This document shows positions 9,089 through 17,671 of a DNA stretch of 64,000 nt, one piece after another (position 1 is the stretch's first letter; the number at the start of each line of letters is the position of its first letter). The stretch is from positions 1,718,015 through 1,782,014 of the forward strand of contig NZ_OESG01000014.1 of assembly GCF_900240945.1 (NCBI RefSeq), given 5' to 3'. Below the pieces are notes generated by a model. That model had not been told where the DNA came from, ran no database searches, and saw only the letters and a program-made list of their open reading frames with translations. This DNA is from Mycobacterium sp. 3519A. GTDB taxonomy: Bacteria > Actinomycetota > Actinomycetes > Mycobacteriales > Mycobacteriaceae. A program made the translations under genes and the position numbers.

Positions 9089-10108
9089 TCACTTGGTTCC
9101 GGTATGCGGGCGGGTGCTTGCGCGAACGACGAGTTCGGGAGCGAGCAGCGGCGTCGAGACGGTGACTCCGTCGAGCACGGCAGTCAGCAGTTCGATCGCG
9201 CGCTGCCCAACCGCGTGGAAGTCCTGTCTCACCGTGCTCAGCGCCGGATTCAGATAGGCCGCCTCGGGAACGTCATCGAAGCCGACCAGGCTGACGTCGT
9301 CCGGTACGGCGATGCCGGCTTCCGCGAACGCATGCAGGATGCCGATCGCCATCTGGTCATTGGCGACGAAGACGGCGGAGAAATCCTTGTGACGGGCCAA
9401 CTCTCGGCCGATCTCATAGCCACGGCCAGGGCTCCAGTCGCCCTCGAGATCGGCCAGGACCGGCAGCCGCGCCGCCTGCATGACCTCGATGTAGCCGGCG
9501 CGACGGGCACGTGCCTCGGTCCACGTCAGAGGGCCACTCACATGAACGATGTCGCGGTGGCCGCGATCCACCAGGTGTCGTGTCGCCAATCGGGCGCCTT
9601 CGGTTTGGTCGACACCAACGCTGAGGCCGCGACCGGTCAGCTCACCCTCGACGACGATCAGCGGGATGGTGACGGCCTCTGAGCGTACGACGGCAAGCGC
9701 GTCCTGTTGGGTGACGATCATGACGATCGCCTCCACCGATTGACGACCGAGATAGTCGAGTGCACCGCGCAATTCGTCGTGTGTGACCGCGGCGAGCGTC
9801 ACCAAGCTGGTGAAGTAGCCCGCGGCCCTTGCCGCGTCCTGGATCGAGAACTGGATGCTGGTCGGTCCGTAGAGGGCGGTGTTGCTCCCGATGATCCCGA
9901 TGGTCTTCGATCGCCTGGTGACCAGGGCGCGGGCCGCGGTATTCGGACGGTAGCCGAGGTGAGCGATCGCGCGTTCCACCCGCTCGCGGGTGCTGGGCCG
10001 GATGCTCGTCGAGCCGTTGATGACACGCGACACGGTCTGATGTGAGACGCCGGCCAGCCTGGCGACATCCGCCATCACCGGGCGGCGCGGGGTCGGCTCC
10101 GCCGTCAC
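9089..10108 (-). CDS. LacI-family transcriptional regulator of the arabinose locus
   Basis: A 339-residue regulator. The helix-turn-helix is at about residues 12-34 (ADVARLAGVSHQTVSRVING), followed by the hinge (LGYRPNTAARAL) and a periplasmic-binding-protein-type sensor domain ending in FDDVPEAAYLNPALSTVRQDF. The GTG start at 10108 is chosen because it gives normal LacI length and overlaps the upstream permease stop (GTGA); the open frame extends further upstream but only as an overlap with the permease. Its recognition helix SHQTVSRV is identical to that of the broken regulator at 18913-19954, so both probably read the same operators. The effector is likely L-arabinose or a derivative. Confidence 0.9.
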   Translation of the reverse strand: MTAEPTPRRPVMADVARLAGVSHQTVSRVINGSTSIRPSTRERVERAIAHLGYRPNTAARALVTRRSKTIGIIGSNTALYGPTSIQFSIQDAARAAGYFTSLVTLAAVTHDELRGALDYLGRQSVEAIVMIVTQQDALAVVRSEAVTIPLIVVEGELTGRGLSVGVDQTEGARLATRHLVDRGHRDIVHVSGPLTWTEARARRAGYIEVMQAARLPVLADLEGDWSPGRGYEIGRELARHKDFSAVFVANDQMAIGILHAFAEAGIAVPDDVSLVGFDDVPEAAYLNPALSTVRQDFHAVGQRAIELLTAVLDGVTVSTPLLAPELVVRASTRPHTGTK

Positions 10109-11106
10109 CGGGTGTTCCTCACCAGCACGCGCTGCACCAGCACGAACACCAGCAGCAGCAGACCGGTCATGATCCTGGTCCAATAAGAGTCGAGATTCTC
10201 GGCGGTGACGAACACCTGGATGGTGCCAAGCACGAGTACGCCGATCAGCGAGCCGAGCACGAAACCGACGCCACCGGAGAGCAATACGCCACCGATCACC
10301 GCGGCGGCGATCGCATCGAGTTCGAGCCCGATGCCGTTGAGGCTGTATCCGGACAGCTTCTGGACACCCAGCAGCAACCCGGCCAGTGCGGCGCAGAAGC
10401 CACTGATCACGTACACCGAGATTTGAGTTCGCGCGGCGGCGAGACCCATCAGCTGGGCCGACTGCCGGTTTCCGCCGATCGCGTAACATGTTCGCCCGAA
10501 GCGGGTTTCGTGCAGCACGTATACCGCAACCGCTACGACGATCAACGCTATGACAACCGTCCAGCGGATGAACTTGTCTTCATACAGGTACAGGTAGTTC
10601 AGGCCGAGTGCCCGCATCAACGGATCTTTGATCGGCAGAGTGTCGACGCTGATCACGTAGCAGAGCCCGCGGGCGAGGAACATTCCGGCGAGGGTGACGA
10701 TGAACGGCTGAACGTCGAACAGTTCGATGATTGTGCCCATCAACAATCCGAGCACCGTGCCGACCAGTAACACGGTCAGCATCGCAATCGGGGCGGGCCA
10801 ACCGGATTGGAGGGTTTTGGCCAGCAGCACCGTCGACAGCGCGACGACGGAGCCGACGCTCAGATCGATGCCGCCGGTCAGGATCACGAACGTCATGCCG
10901 ACCGCCAGCACGATCAGGTGGGCGTTGTCGACGAGCAGGTTGAGAAACACCTGGCCGGGGCTGGCGAACTGATACCGCACGACGACAGTGCCGAACAGCG
11001 CCACAAACAGGACTAGAGAGGCGGCCGGAGACAGATACCGCCCCCGGAAACGTTCAGCCACCGTGGACATGTCGACGGAACGGCGACGCAGAACCTGGGT
11101 GCTCAC
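10105..11106 (-). CDS. Sugar ABC transporter permease (YjfF-like)
   Basis: A 333-residue integral membrane protein of the ribose/galactofuranose permease family (BPD_transp_2), with about 8-10 hydrophobic segments. The conserved GMTFVILTGGIDLSVGSVVAL segment near residue 80 and the second-half GGVLLSGGVGFVLGSLIG loop are typical. The GTG start at 11106 overlaps the stop of the other permease by four bases. Two different permeases with one ATPase is the arrangement of the E. coli YtfQRT-YjfF galactofuranose importer, and this one corresponds to YjfF. An ATG 36 bases in would also be usable. Confidence 0.9.
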   Translation of the reverse strand: MSTQVLRRRSVDMSTVAERFRGRYLSPAASLVLFVALFGTVVVRYQFASPGQVFLNLLVDNAHLIVLAVGMTFVILTGGIDLSVGSVVALSTVLLAKTLQSGWPAPIAMLTVLLVGTVLGLLMGTIIELFDVQPFIVTLAGMFLARGLCYVISVDTLPIKDPLMRALGLNYLYLYEDKFIRWTVVIALIVVAVAVYVLHETRFGRTCYAIGGNRQSAQLMGLAAARTQISVYVISGFCAALAGLLLGVQKLSGYSLNGIGLELDAIAAAVIGGVLLSGGVGFVLGSLIGVLVLGTIQVFVTAENLDSYWTRIMTGLLLLVFVLVQRVLVRNTR

Positions 11107-12176
11107 GATGCCGCCACCTTGTCCGTGTCTCTGGCGGGTGCGACGACGTCTGTGGTCGGCACCGCGCGTTGCTTCCCGTCGCCGCGGCCTCGCCGCAGCA
11201 GTCGCCGGAACTTCGGAGCTTGCATCAGGCAGACGACGATGACGACCACCGCCTTGAAGACCAGAGTGGTTTCCGGCGTTATGCCCGCGGTGTAGACCGT
11301 GGTGGTCAATGTCTGGATGATCAGGGCGCCCAGAATCGTTCCTGTCAGGCTGAAGCGGCCACCGAGCAGTGATGTGCCGCCGATCACCACCGCGAGAATC
11401 GCGTCCATCTCGATCCACAGCCCGGCGTTGTTGGCATCGGCGGCAGAGATGTTGGAGGCGATCATCAGGCCGGCGACGCCAGCGCACAGCGCACTGAACA
11501 CGTAGACGGCGAACACGATCGTCCGGTACCGCACGCCGGCCAACCGACTGGCCTCCGGGTTGACGCCGATGGCCTCCAGCAGCATGCCGAGCGCACTGCG
11601 GCGAGTGGTGAGCCCGACGACGGCGAACACGGCCAGGCTGACCAGGATCGCCACCGGAAGTCCCATGACATAGCCGGCGCCGAGGACCTTGAACGGATCG
11701 CTGCTGACGGTGACGATCTGCCCGCCCGTGACCAGCAGCGCGATGCCGCGGCCGGCGGTCATCAGCACCAGCGTGGCGATGATCGGTTGAATCCCGAAGC
11801 TCGACACCAGGATTCCGTTCCACAACCCCAGTGCGACGGCGGCGCCGAGCGCGATCAGCATCGCGGTGGCGACGGCGAACACGCTGCTCCCGTCCGACGC
11901 CGACGCGATGTGAGCGCAGGCGAGCGCCCCGGCGATCGCGACCACTGCACCGACCGACAGGTCGATACCGCGGGATGCGATGACGAGCGTCATCCCCAGC
12001 GCGACGAGCATGGTCGGCGCGCCATTGCGCAGGATGTCGATCAAGCTGCCGTAGAGGTGGCCGTCTTGTACCCGGATGGTCAAGAAGGCCGGTGTAATCG
12101 CGACATTGAGGGCCAGCAGTGCGATCAATGCCAGGACCGGCCACAGTAGGGGCGAAGCCAGCAGACGGCGTATCAC
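11103..12176 (-). CDS. Sugar ABC transporter permease (YtfT-like)
   Basis: The second permease of the pair, 357 residues. It has the same family signature (ALGMTLVIASRGIDLSVGAVVAI) and the GGTSLLGGRFSLTGTILGALI loop, and a hydrophilic, charged C-terminal tail of about 40 residues that its partner lacks. The GTG start overlaps the ATPase stop by four bases. It is predicted to form the membrane channel as a heterodimer with the following permease. Confidence 0.9.
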   Translation of the reverse strand: MIRRLLASPLLWPVLALIALLALNVAITPAFLTIRVQDGHLYGSLIDILRNGAPTMLVALGMTLVIASRGIDLSVGAVVAIAGALACAHIASASDGSSVFAVATAMLIALGAAVALGLWNGILVSSFGIQPIIATLVLMTAGRGIALLVTGGQIVTVSSDPFKVLGAGYVMGLPVAILVSLAVFAVVGLTTRRSALGMLLEAIGVNPEASRLAGVRYRTIVFAVYVFSALCAGVAGLMIASNISAADANNAGLWIEMDAILAVVIGGTSLLGGRFSLTGTILGALIIQTLTTTVYTAGITPETTLVFKAVVVIVVCLMQAPKFRRLLRRGRGDGKQRAVPTTDVVAPARDTDKVAAS

Positions 12177-13708
12177 TGTTGGGCTCCGCTCGCGATGAGC
12201 CGGGTGAGCTCCGAAGCCGGGCAGCCGCCGTCGATCTGGGCGATGTTGTGTCCGTCGCGCATCAACGCGATGCGATCGCTGATCCGGGTGACCTCATCGA
12301 GTTCGGCCGAGATGAACAGCACGGCCATGCCGTCGGCGGCCAGTTCGGTGACGAGCTTTTGGATCTGGGCCTTGGCGCCGACGTCGATGCCGCGGGTGGG
12401 CTCGTCGAGAATGAGCAGTTTGGGCTGGGTGATCAGCCAGCGCGCCAACAGCACCTTCTGTTGATTGCCGCCACTGAGATTCCTGATCAGCGCGTTCGGA
12501 TCTCGCGGGCGGATGTCGAGCATATCCATGTACGCACGGACCAACCTGGTCTTGGCTTTGGCCGACAGCGGCCTGGCGAAGCCCCGGCGGGCTTGTAGCG
12601 CCAACACCAGGTTGTCCCGCACGCTCAGATCGCCGACGATTCCCTCACGTTTTCGATCCTCTGACGTGAACCCGAAACCGTGCCAGATCGCCGCCCGCGG
12701 TGAGCGCAGCCGCGCCGGTTTACCGTTGACGCTGATCTGTCCGCTCGTCGGTTTGTCCGCGCCGAACAGCAGTCGCGCGAATTCCGTTCGACCGGAGCCG
12801 AGCAGCCCCGCGAGTCCGACCACCTCGCCAGAAGAGATGTCGAGGCTGACGGGATGAACCCGCGGCGCACGGCCGACAGCCTCGGCGCTGACGATCGGTA
12901 CGGCGATGTCATTGCGGTGGGCGCCCGGCTCGGCCTCGCCGATTTCGTCGAGCACGTCGAGTTCCCTGCCGAGCATCGCGGTGACCAATTTGTGGCGGTT
13001 GAAATCGGCGGTCAGGTACTCGCCGACCCGCTCCCCGTTGCGCAGCACCGTCATTCGATCGGAGATCTCGTACACCTGATCGAGAAAGTGCGAAACGAAG
13101 AGCACTGCCGTTCCGCCGTCGCGCAACTGCCGGATCACCCTGAACAACTCGGCGACTTCGTCGGCGTCCAGGCTCGACGTCGGCTCGTCGAGGATCAGCA
13201 CTCGCGCCGAAACCGCGGTGGCCCGTGCGATGGCGACGAGTTGCTGGACCGCGACCGGATGCGTGCCCAGTGTCGACCTCGGGTCGATGTCGAGTTCCAG
13301 GTGCGAAAGGAGCTCGCGGGCACGATTATTGAGCGCTCTATGGTCGATGCGGCCAAATCGGCGCGGTTCGCGACCCAGCAGAATGTTCTCCGCAACTGTC
13401 AGATTGGTGCACAGGTTGACCTCCTGGTACACCGTGCTGATCCCGGCATCTTGCGCCTGCCGCGGCCCGGAGAATCGGCACGGAACACCGGCCACGGCAA
13501 TGCTGCCCCCATCTATGTCATAGACACCGGTGAGCGCCTTGATGAGAGTCGACTTACCTGCGCCGTTCTCACCCATCAAGGCGTGCACCTCGCCGGGCAA
13601 CAATCGCAGCGTTACACCGTCGAGAGCCTTCACTCCGGGAAAGCTGACGCTGACATCACGCATCTCGACCACAGGAGCCTGCGGCTCGGCGATGGGTGTC
13701 GATGACAT
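12173..13708 (-). CDS. Sugar ABC transporter ATP-binding protein (YtfR-like, two ATPase domains)
   Basis: A 511-residue duplicated ABC ATPase of the carbohydrate-uptake CUT2 class. Domain 1 has Walker [10 protein letters not shown] and Walker [13 protein letters not shown], but its signature is degenerate (HPVAVQQLVAIARA). Domain 2 has a canonical signature ([15 protein letters not shown]) and Walker B ([12 protein letters not shown]), but a degenerate Walker A (GLLGSGRTE). This complementary loss is normal for CUT2 proteins, which would then power transport with mixed sites. It lies 33 bases after the binding-protein gene. Confidence 0.93.
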   Translation of the reverse strand: MSSTPIAEPQAPVVEMRDVSVSFPGVKALDGVTLRLLPGEVHALMGENGAGKSTLIKALTGVYDIDGGSIAVAGVPCRFSGPRQAQDAGISTVYQEVNLCTNLTVAENILLGREPRRFGRIDHRALNNRARELLSHLELDIDPRSTLGTHPVAVQQLVAIARATAVSARVLILDEPTSSLDADEVAELFRVIRQLRDGGTAVLFVSHFLDQVYEISDRMTVLRNGERVGEYLTADFNRHKLVTAMLGRELDVLDEIGEAEPGAHRNDIAVPIVSAEAVGRAPRVHPVSLDISSGEVVGLAGLLGSGRTEFARLLFGADKPTSGQISVNGKPARLRSPRAAIWHGFGFTSEDRKREGIVGDLSVRDNLVLALQARRGFARPLSAKAKTRLVRAYMDMLDIRPRDPNALIRNLSGGNQQKVLLARWLITQPKLLILDEPTRGIDVGAKAQIQKLVTELAADGMAVLFISAELDEVTRISDRIALMRDGHNIAQIDGGCPASELTRLIASGAQQ

Positions 13709-13741
13709 GTTGACTCGCTTCTGTGACGGGCCGTGCTGCGC

Positions 13742-14716
13742 TCAGTACTTGCGATCGGGTAGGGCCGCAATGGCCTGCTGCTGATCGAATGTCTTGTCGG
13801 GGACGACAACTCGCGGCGGCACGCTCTCACCTGCTACCACCTTCTTGGCCAGGTCCATCAGTTGCGGCCCAAGCAGGGGATTGCACTCGACGAGGAAGTT
13901 GAACTTGCCGTCGGCCAGCGCCTGCATGCCGTCGTGGGTTGCGTCGACCGCAACGATCTTGATGTCCTGCCCCGGCTTGAGGCCCGCCGCCTCGATGGCC
14001 TCCATCGCGCCAAGTCCCATATCGTCGTTCTGGGCGAAGACGACGTCGATCTTCGGATGTGCCTTCAAGAAGGCCTCCATCACCTGCTTACCGCCGGACC
14101 GGGTGAAATCGCCTGTCTGCGACGCGATCACCTTCAGGTTTGGATTGGCGGCGATGGCTTCAGAGAAGCCCTTGCTTCGGTCGATGGCGGGATCGGCACC
14201 GGTGGTGCCCTGCAATTCGACGATGTTGACCGGACCCGGCGCGGCGGCGTACTGCTTGACCACCCAGTCGCCCGCGCGCCGACCTTCCTCGACGAAGTCG
14301 GCGCCGACGAACGTCTTGTAGACGTCGGTCTCCTGGGTGTCGACGGCGCGGTCGGTGAGGATCACCGGGATCTTTGCGTTCTTTGCCTCCAACAGCACCG
14401 CGTCCCAACCGGTCCGGACGACAGGGCTGAATGCGATCACGTCGACGTGTTGCTGGATGAACGAGCGGATGGCCGAGATCTGGTTCTCCTGTTTGCCGTT
14501 GGCATCGGAGAACTTCAAGTCGACATTGGCCGCCGCCGCGGATTCCTGGATGTTCTTGGTGTTCGCGGTCCGCCACCCGCTTTCCGCACCCACCTGAGCG
14601 AAGCCCATCGTGATCTTGCCGTCGGTGGCGGATCCGCCAGGCGCCGGACCGCTTCCGCAGCCCACCATCGTTGCTGCGAGCAGCGCACCCAGCGCCGCTG
14701 CAAGGGTTCTCTTCAC
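13742..14716 (-). CDS. Sugar-binding lipoprotein, YtfQ (galactofuranose-binding) type
   Basis: Extracytoplasmic substrate receptor, 324 residues, first gene of the long arabinose operon. The signal peptide ends in the lipobox MVGC (Cys20). The mature part shows the YtfQ hallmarks: FAQVGAESGWRTANT near the N terminus, then KQENQISAIRSF, SPVVRTGWDAVLLEAK, TDRAVD and FAQNDDMGLGAMEAIEAAG. YtfQ of E. coli prefers furanose forms of galactose and arabinose. With araBAD downstream, L-arabinofuranose or a related furanose is the likely ligand; this is inference. An operator and promoter lie about 100 bases upstream. Confidence 0.9.
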   Translation of the reverse strand: MKRTLAAALGALLAATMVGCGSGPAPGGSATDGKITMGFAQVGAESGWRTANTKNIQESAAAANVDLKFSDANGKQENQISAIRSFIQQHVDVIAFSPVVRTGWDAVLLEAKNAKIPVILTDRAVDTQETDVYKTFVGADFVEEGRRAGDWVVKQYAAAPGPVNIVELQGTTGADPAIDRSKGFSEAIAANPNLKVIASQTGDFTRSGGKQVMEAFLKAHPKIDVVFAQNDDMGLGAMEAIEAAGLKPGQDIKIVAVDATHDGMQALADGKFNFLVECNPLLGPQLMDLAKKVVAGESVPPRVVVPDKTFDQQQAIAALPDRKY

Positions 14717-14818
14717 CGCAACTCCTCACTTGTTCGGTTGCCGAAGTCGGTCGCTGCGGGCCGGGTCGGCATGCCTGCGCATCGCACCTGTGGGTGTGAC
14801 CGGCATTACAGAGCGTGG

Positions 14819-14848
14819 ATGTTAGCGCTAACAAATTGAACGTGTCAA
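14819..14848 (-). promoter_or_regulatory. Putative promoter of the YtfQ/araBAD operon
   Basis: On the minus strand a perfect -35 TTGACA (14848-14843) is followed by an 18-base spacer and a -10 TAACAT (14824-14819). The -10 lies inside the palindromic operator at 14820-14833, so a bound LacI protein would block RNA polymerase. Confidence 0.65.
14820..14833. promoter_or_regulatory. LacI-type operator, perfect palindrome
   Basis: TGTTAGCGCTAACA is a perfect 14-base palindrome with the central CG typical of LacI-family operators. The same 14 bases recur at 22005-22018, and close variants occur at 14987, 20015 and 20047. It overlaps the -10 box of the YtfQ/araBAD operon. Confidence 0.85.
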
Positions 14849-14945
14849 CGGTCTGGCTCGCGTGGTTCCCGGGCCGCCCGAGCGCCGGGTCCGTGCCGCT
14901 GAAGTTGCAAAGATGGCAGGTCAATGGGCAAATCTCGGGAAGTTG

Positions 14946-14975
14946 TTGACAAGCCAGTGAAGTGGCTCACATACT
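14946..14975 (+). promoter_or_regulatory. Putative promoter of the ChvE-type importer operon
   Basis: A perfect -35 TTGACA (14946-14951) is followed by an 18-base spacer and a weaker -10 CATACT (14970-14975). The operator at 14987-15000 starts about 12 bases downstream, so it covers the start of the transcript. Confidence 0.55.
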
Positions 14976-14986
14976 AACGCCCGGCA

Positions 14987-15000
14987 TGTTAACGCTCACA
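14987..15000. promoter_or_regulatory. LacI-type operator variant before the ChvE-type operon
   Basis: TGTTAACGCTCACA shares the TGTTAnCGCTnACA pattern with the perfect site at 14820, with two departures from full symmetry. Its place just downstream of the plus-strand -10 suits repression of the importer operon. Confidence 0.75.
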
Positions 15001-15050
15001 TTCTGACGGCCGCGCAGGCGCGCGCCGAGCGTCCCCCGAAGGAGGATCTC

Positions 15051-16145
15051 GTGAGGAAGTTGATCTGGCTCGCCGTGCTGGCGGTGCTGGCCACTCTGGT
15101 TCTCTCAGGCTGCGGTCGGTCCACTGACACCGCCGCAGGCAGTGGGGAGAAGGGCGAGAAGGGCACCGTGGGCATCGCGATGCCCACCAAATCGTCAGAG
15201 CGCTGGGTCGCCGACGGCAAGAACATGGTGGACCAGTTCCAGGCCTTGGGCTACACCACCGACCTGCAATACGGCGACGATGTCGTCCAGAACCAGGTGT
15301 CGCAGATCGAGAACATGATCACCAAGGGAGTCAAACTCCTGGTCGTCGCACCGATCGACGGTTCGTCGCTGACCACGACCCTGCAGCATGCTGCGGACGC
15401 GAAGATTCCGGTGATCAGCTACGACCGGTTGATCAAGGGGACGCCGAACGTCGACTACTACGCGACGTTCGACAATTTCAAAGTCGGTGTGCTGCAGGGT
15501 AACTACATCATCGACAAACTCGGTCTGGCGCAGGGCAAGGGACCGTTCAACATCGAACTGTTCGCCGGCTCACCCGACGACAACAACGCCACCTACTTCT
15601 TCGACGGCGCGATGAGCGTGCTCAAGCCCTACATCGACAGCGGAAAGCTGGTGGTCAAGAGCGGCCAGACCTCGTTCGACCAGATCGCGACGCTGCGGTG
15701 GGACGGGGGGTTGGCGCAGTCGAGAATGGACAACCTGCTGAGCCAGGCCTACACCACGGCCAGGGTCGATGCCGTGCTGTCGCCGTACGACGGGATTTCG
15801 CGCGGCGTGCTCTCAGCACTGAAGAGCGCCGGCTACGGTAACGCGGCGAAACCGCTGCCCATCGTCACCGGGCAGGACGCCGAGTTGGCGTCGGTGAAGT
15901 CCATCGTGGCGGGGGAGCAGACGCAGACCGTCTTCAAGGACACGCGTGAGCTCGCGAAGGCCGCGGTGCAGGAGGCCAATGCGGTACTCACGGGCGGGAA
16001 ACCCCAAGTCAACGACACGACGACCTACAACAATGGCGTCAAGGTCGTCCCCTCTTACCTGCTTCAGCCGGTCAGTGTCGACAAGTCGAACTACAAAGCG
16101 GTGCTGGTCGATTCGGGCTACTACACCGACGCCCAGGTGCAATGA
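15051..16145 (+). CDS. chvE: Multiple-sugar-binding lipoprotein, ChvE type
   Basis: Receptor of a CUT2 sugar importer, 364 residues. The signal peptide ends in the lipobox VLSGC (Cys21). The mature protein opens with [17 protein letters not shown] and contains [33 protein letters not shown] and [13 protein letters not shown], the pattern of ChvE/XylF-class proteins that bind pyranose sugars such as glucose, galactose, arabinose and xylose. AGGAGG lies seven bases before the GTG start. The stop overlaps the ATPase start by four bases. The name follows the ChvE-GguA-GguB gene order; the exact sugar is unknown. Confidence 0.9.
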   Translation: MRKLIWLAVLAVLATLVLSGCGRSTDTAAGSGEKGEKGTVGIAMPTKSSERWVADGKNMVDQFQALGYTTDLQYGDDVVQNQVSQIENMITKGVKLLVVAPIDGSSLTTTLQHAADAKIPVISYDRLIKGTPNVDYYATFDNFKVGVLQGNYIIDKLGLAQGKGPFNIELFAGSPDDNNATYFFDGAMSVLKPYIDSGKLVVKSGQTSFDQIATLRWDGGLAQSRMDNLLSQAYTTARVDAVLSPYDGISRGVLSALKSAGYGNAAKPLPIVTGQDAELASVKSIVAGEQTQTVFKDTRELAKAAVQEANAVLTGGKPQVNDTTTYNNGVKVVPSYLLQPVSVDKSNYKAVLVDSGYYTDAQVQ

Positions 16146-17671
16146 CGTCGACGCTGTTGGAGATGAGGGGTATCACCAAGCAGTTTCCCGGTGTCACCGC
16201 TCTCTCCGGTGTTGACCTGACCGTGAAAGCCGGTGCCATTCACGCCATCTGTGGTGAGAACGGGGCGGGTAAGTCGACTTTGATGAAGGTGCTCAGCGGC
16301 GTATACCCGCACGGGGACTACGACGGTCAGATCCTTCTCGACGGGAGGGTCTGTGAGTTCAAGGACATTCGGTCCAGTGAACGAGCCGGTATCGCGATCA
16401 TCCACCAGGAGCTGGCGCTGGTGCCCTACCTGTCGATAGCCGAGAACGTGTTCATGGGCAACGAAATCAGGCGCCGTGGGGTGATCGACTGGGAACAGAC
16501 CCTTGTCGAGGCGCAGAACCTGCTCGACCGGGTGGGGCTGCGGGAGAGCCCGCAGACCCGGGTGGCCGACATCGGGGTGGGCAAGCAGCAGTTGGTGGAG
16601 ATCGCCAAGGCGTTGTCGAAGAAGGTCCGCCTGCTGATCCTCGACGAACCGACCGCGGCGCTCAACGATTCCGACAGTCGTCACCTGCTCGACCTCATCG
16701 TGGACCTGCGGGACCAGGGAATCACCTCGATCATCATCTCGCACAAGCTCAATGAAGTGATGGAGGTGGCCGACACCGTCACCATCCTGCGGGACGGCCA
16801 CACCATCGAGACGATCAGCGTCGACCAAGAACTGACCGAAGACCGCATCGTGCGCGGTATGGTCGGGCGCGACCTCACGCATCGATTTCCGCCCCGCCCC
16901 GACCGCGAGATAGGTGACGTTGCATTCGCGGTGGCGAACTGGACTGTCCTCCACCCCATCGACCAACATCGCAAGGTTGTCGACGACGTATCGCTGAATG
17001 TGCGGGCCGGTGAGATAGTCGGTATCGCCGGACTGATGGGCGCGGGCCGTACTGAACTCGCCCTGAGCGTGTTCGGCCGGTCGTACGGAAAGTACGTGAG
17101 CGGCAAGGTCTTCAAAGGCAACCACGAGGTCAGCACGCGTACCGTATCGGACGCGATCAGCAACGGTATCGCCTACGCGACCGAGGATCGCAAGCATCTG
17201 GGCCTGAACCTGATGGACAGCATCGCCGAAAGCATCACGCTGCCGTCGTTGCGCAAGGTCAGCACGCGAGGCGTCGTCGATCAGCACGAGGAGGTCAGCG
17301 TCGGGGAGCGGTTCCGCGCCTCGATGAGGATCAAGGCATCGTCGGTTTCGGCGATCACGGGCAAGCTCTCGGGTGGAAACCAGCAGAAGGTCGTACTCAG
17401 CAAGTGGCTGTTCACCGACCCTGACGTACTGATTCTCGACGAGCCGACCCGCGGTATCGATGTCGGAGCGAAGTACGAGATCTACACGATCATCAACGAA
17501 CTCGCCGCACGTGGAAAGGCCGTGCTCGTCATCTCGTCGGAATTACCTGAACTTCTCGGCATCTGCGATCGCATCTATGCGCTCAGCCAGGGTCGGTTGA
17601 CCGGCGAGGTGACACGGACCGACGCGACGCAGGAAACCCTGATGCGGTACATGATGAAAGGGCGTGCCTAG
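16142..17671 (+). CDS. Sugar ABC transporter ATP-binding protein, GguA/MmsA type
   Basis: A 509-residue protein with two ABC domains. Domain 1 has Walker [10 protein letters not shown] at residues 38-46 and Walker [12 protein letters not shown]. Domain 2 has the signature [15 protein letters not shown] and Walker [19 protein letters not shown]. As in other CUT2 ATPases the domain 1 signature ([16 protein letters not shown]) and the domain 2 Walker A (GLMGAGRTE) are degenerate. It sits between the receptor gene (four-base overlap) and the permease gene (no gap). Confidence 0.94.
   Translation: MTSTLLEMRGITKQFPGVTALSGVDLTVKAGAIHAICGENGAGKSTLMKVLSGVYPHGDYDGQILLDGRVCEFKDIRSSERAGIAIIHQELALVPYLSIAENVFMGNEIRRRGVIDWEQTLVEAQNLLDRVGLRESPQTRVADIGVGKQQLVEIAKALSKKVRLLILDEPTAALNDSDSRHLLDLIVDLRDQGITSIIISHKLNEVMEVADTVTILRDGHTIETISVDQELTEDRIVRGMVGRDLTHRFPPRPDREIGDVAFAVANWTVLHPIDQHRKVVDDVSLNVRAGEIVGIAGLMGAGRTELALSVFGRSYGKYVSGKVFKGNHEVSTRTVSDAISNGIAYATEDRKHLGLNLMDSIAESITLPSLRKVSTRGVVDQHEEVSVGERFRASMRIKASSVSAITGKLSGGNQQKVVLSKWLFTDPDVLILDEPTRGIDVGAKYEIYTIINELAARGKAVLVISSELPELLGICDRIYALSQGRLTGEVTRTDATQETLMRYMMKGRA

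Larger units (their letters stand above)
14717..15050. other. Divergent control region between the two sugar importers
   Basis: These 334 bases hold no gene. They hold a minus-strand promoter with an overlapping palindromic operator (14819-14848), about 95 bases of leader for the YtfQ-type gene, a plus-strand promoter (14946-14975) with a second operator (14987-15000), and a strong AGGAGG ribosome site before the GTG at 15051. Between 14850 and 14940 I see nothing else. Confidence 0.7.

Noticed and set aside
10105..12144. A 679-codon frame that would fuse part of the first permease region to the second permease
   Set aside because: Only the last 333 codons from GTG 11106 look like a permease; the first half is the wrong frame of the other permease gene.
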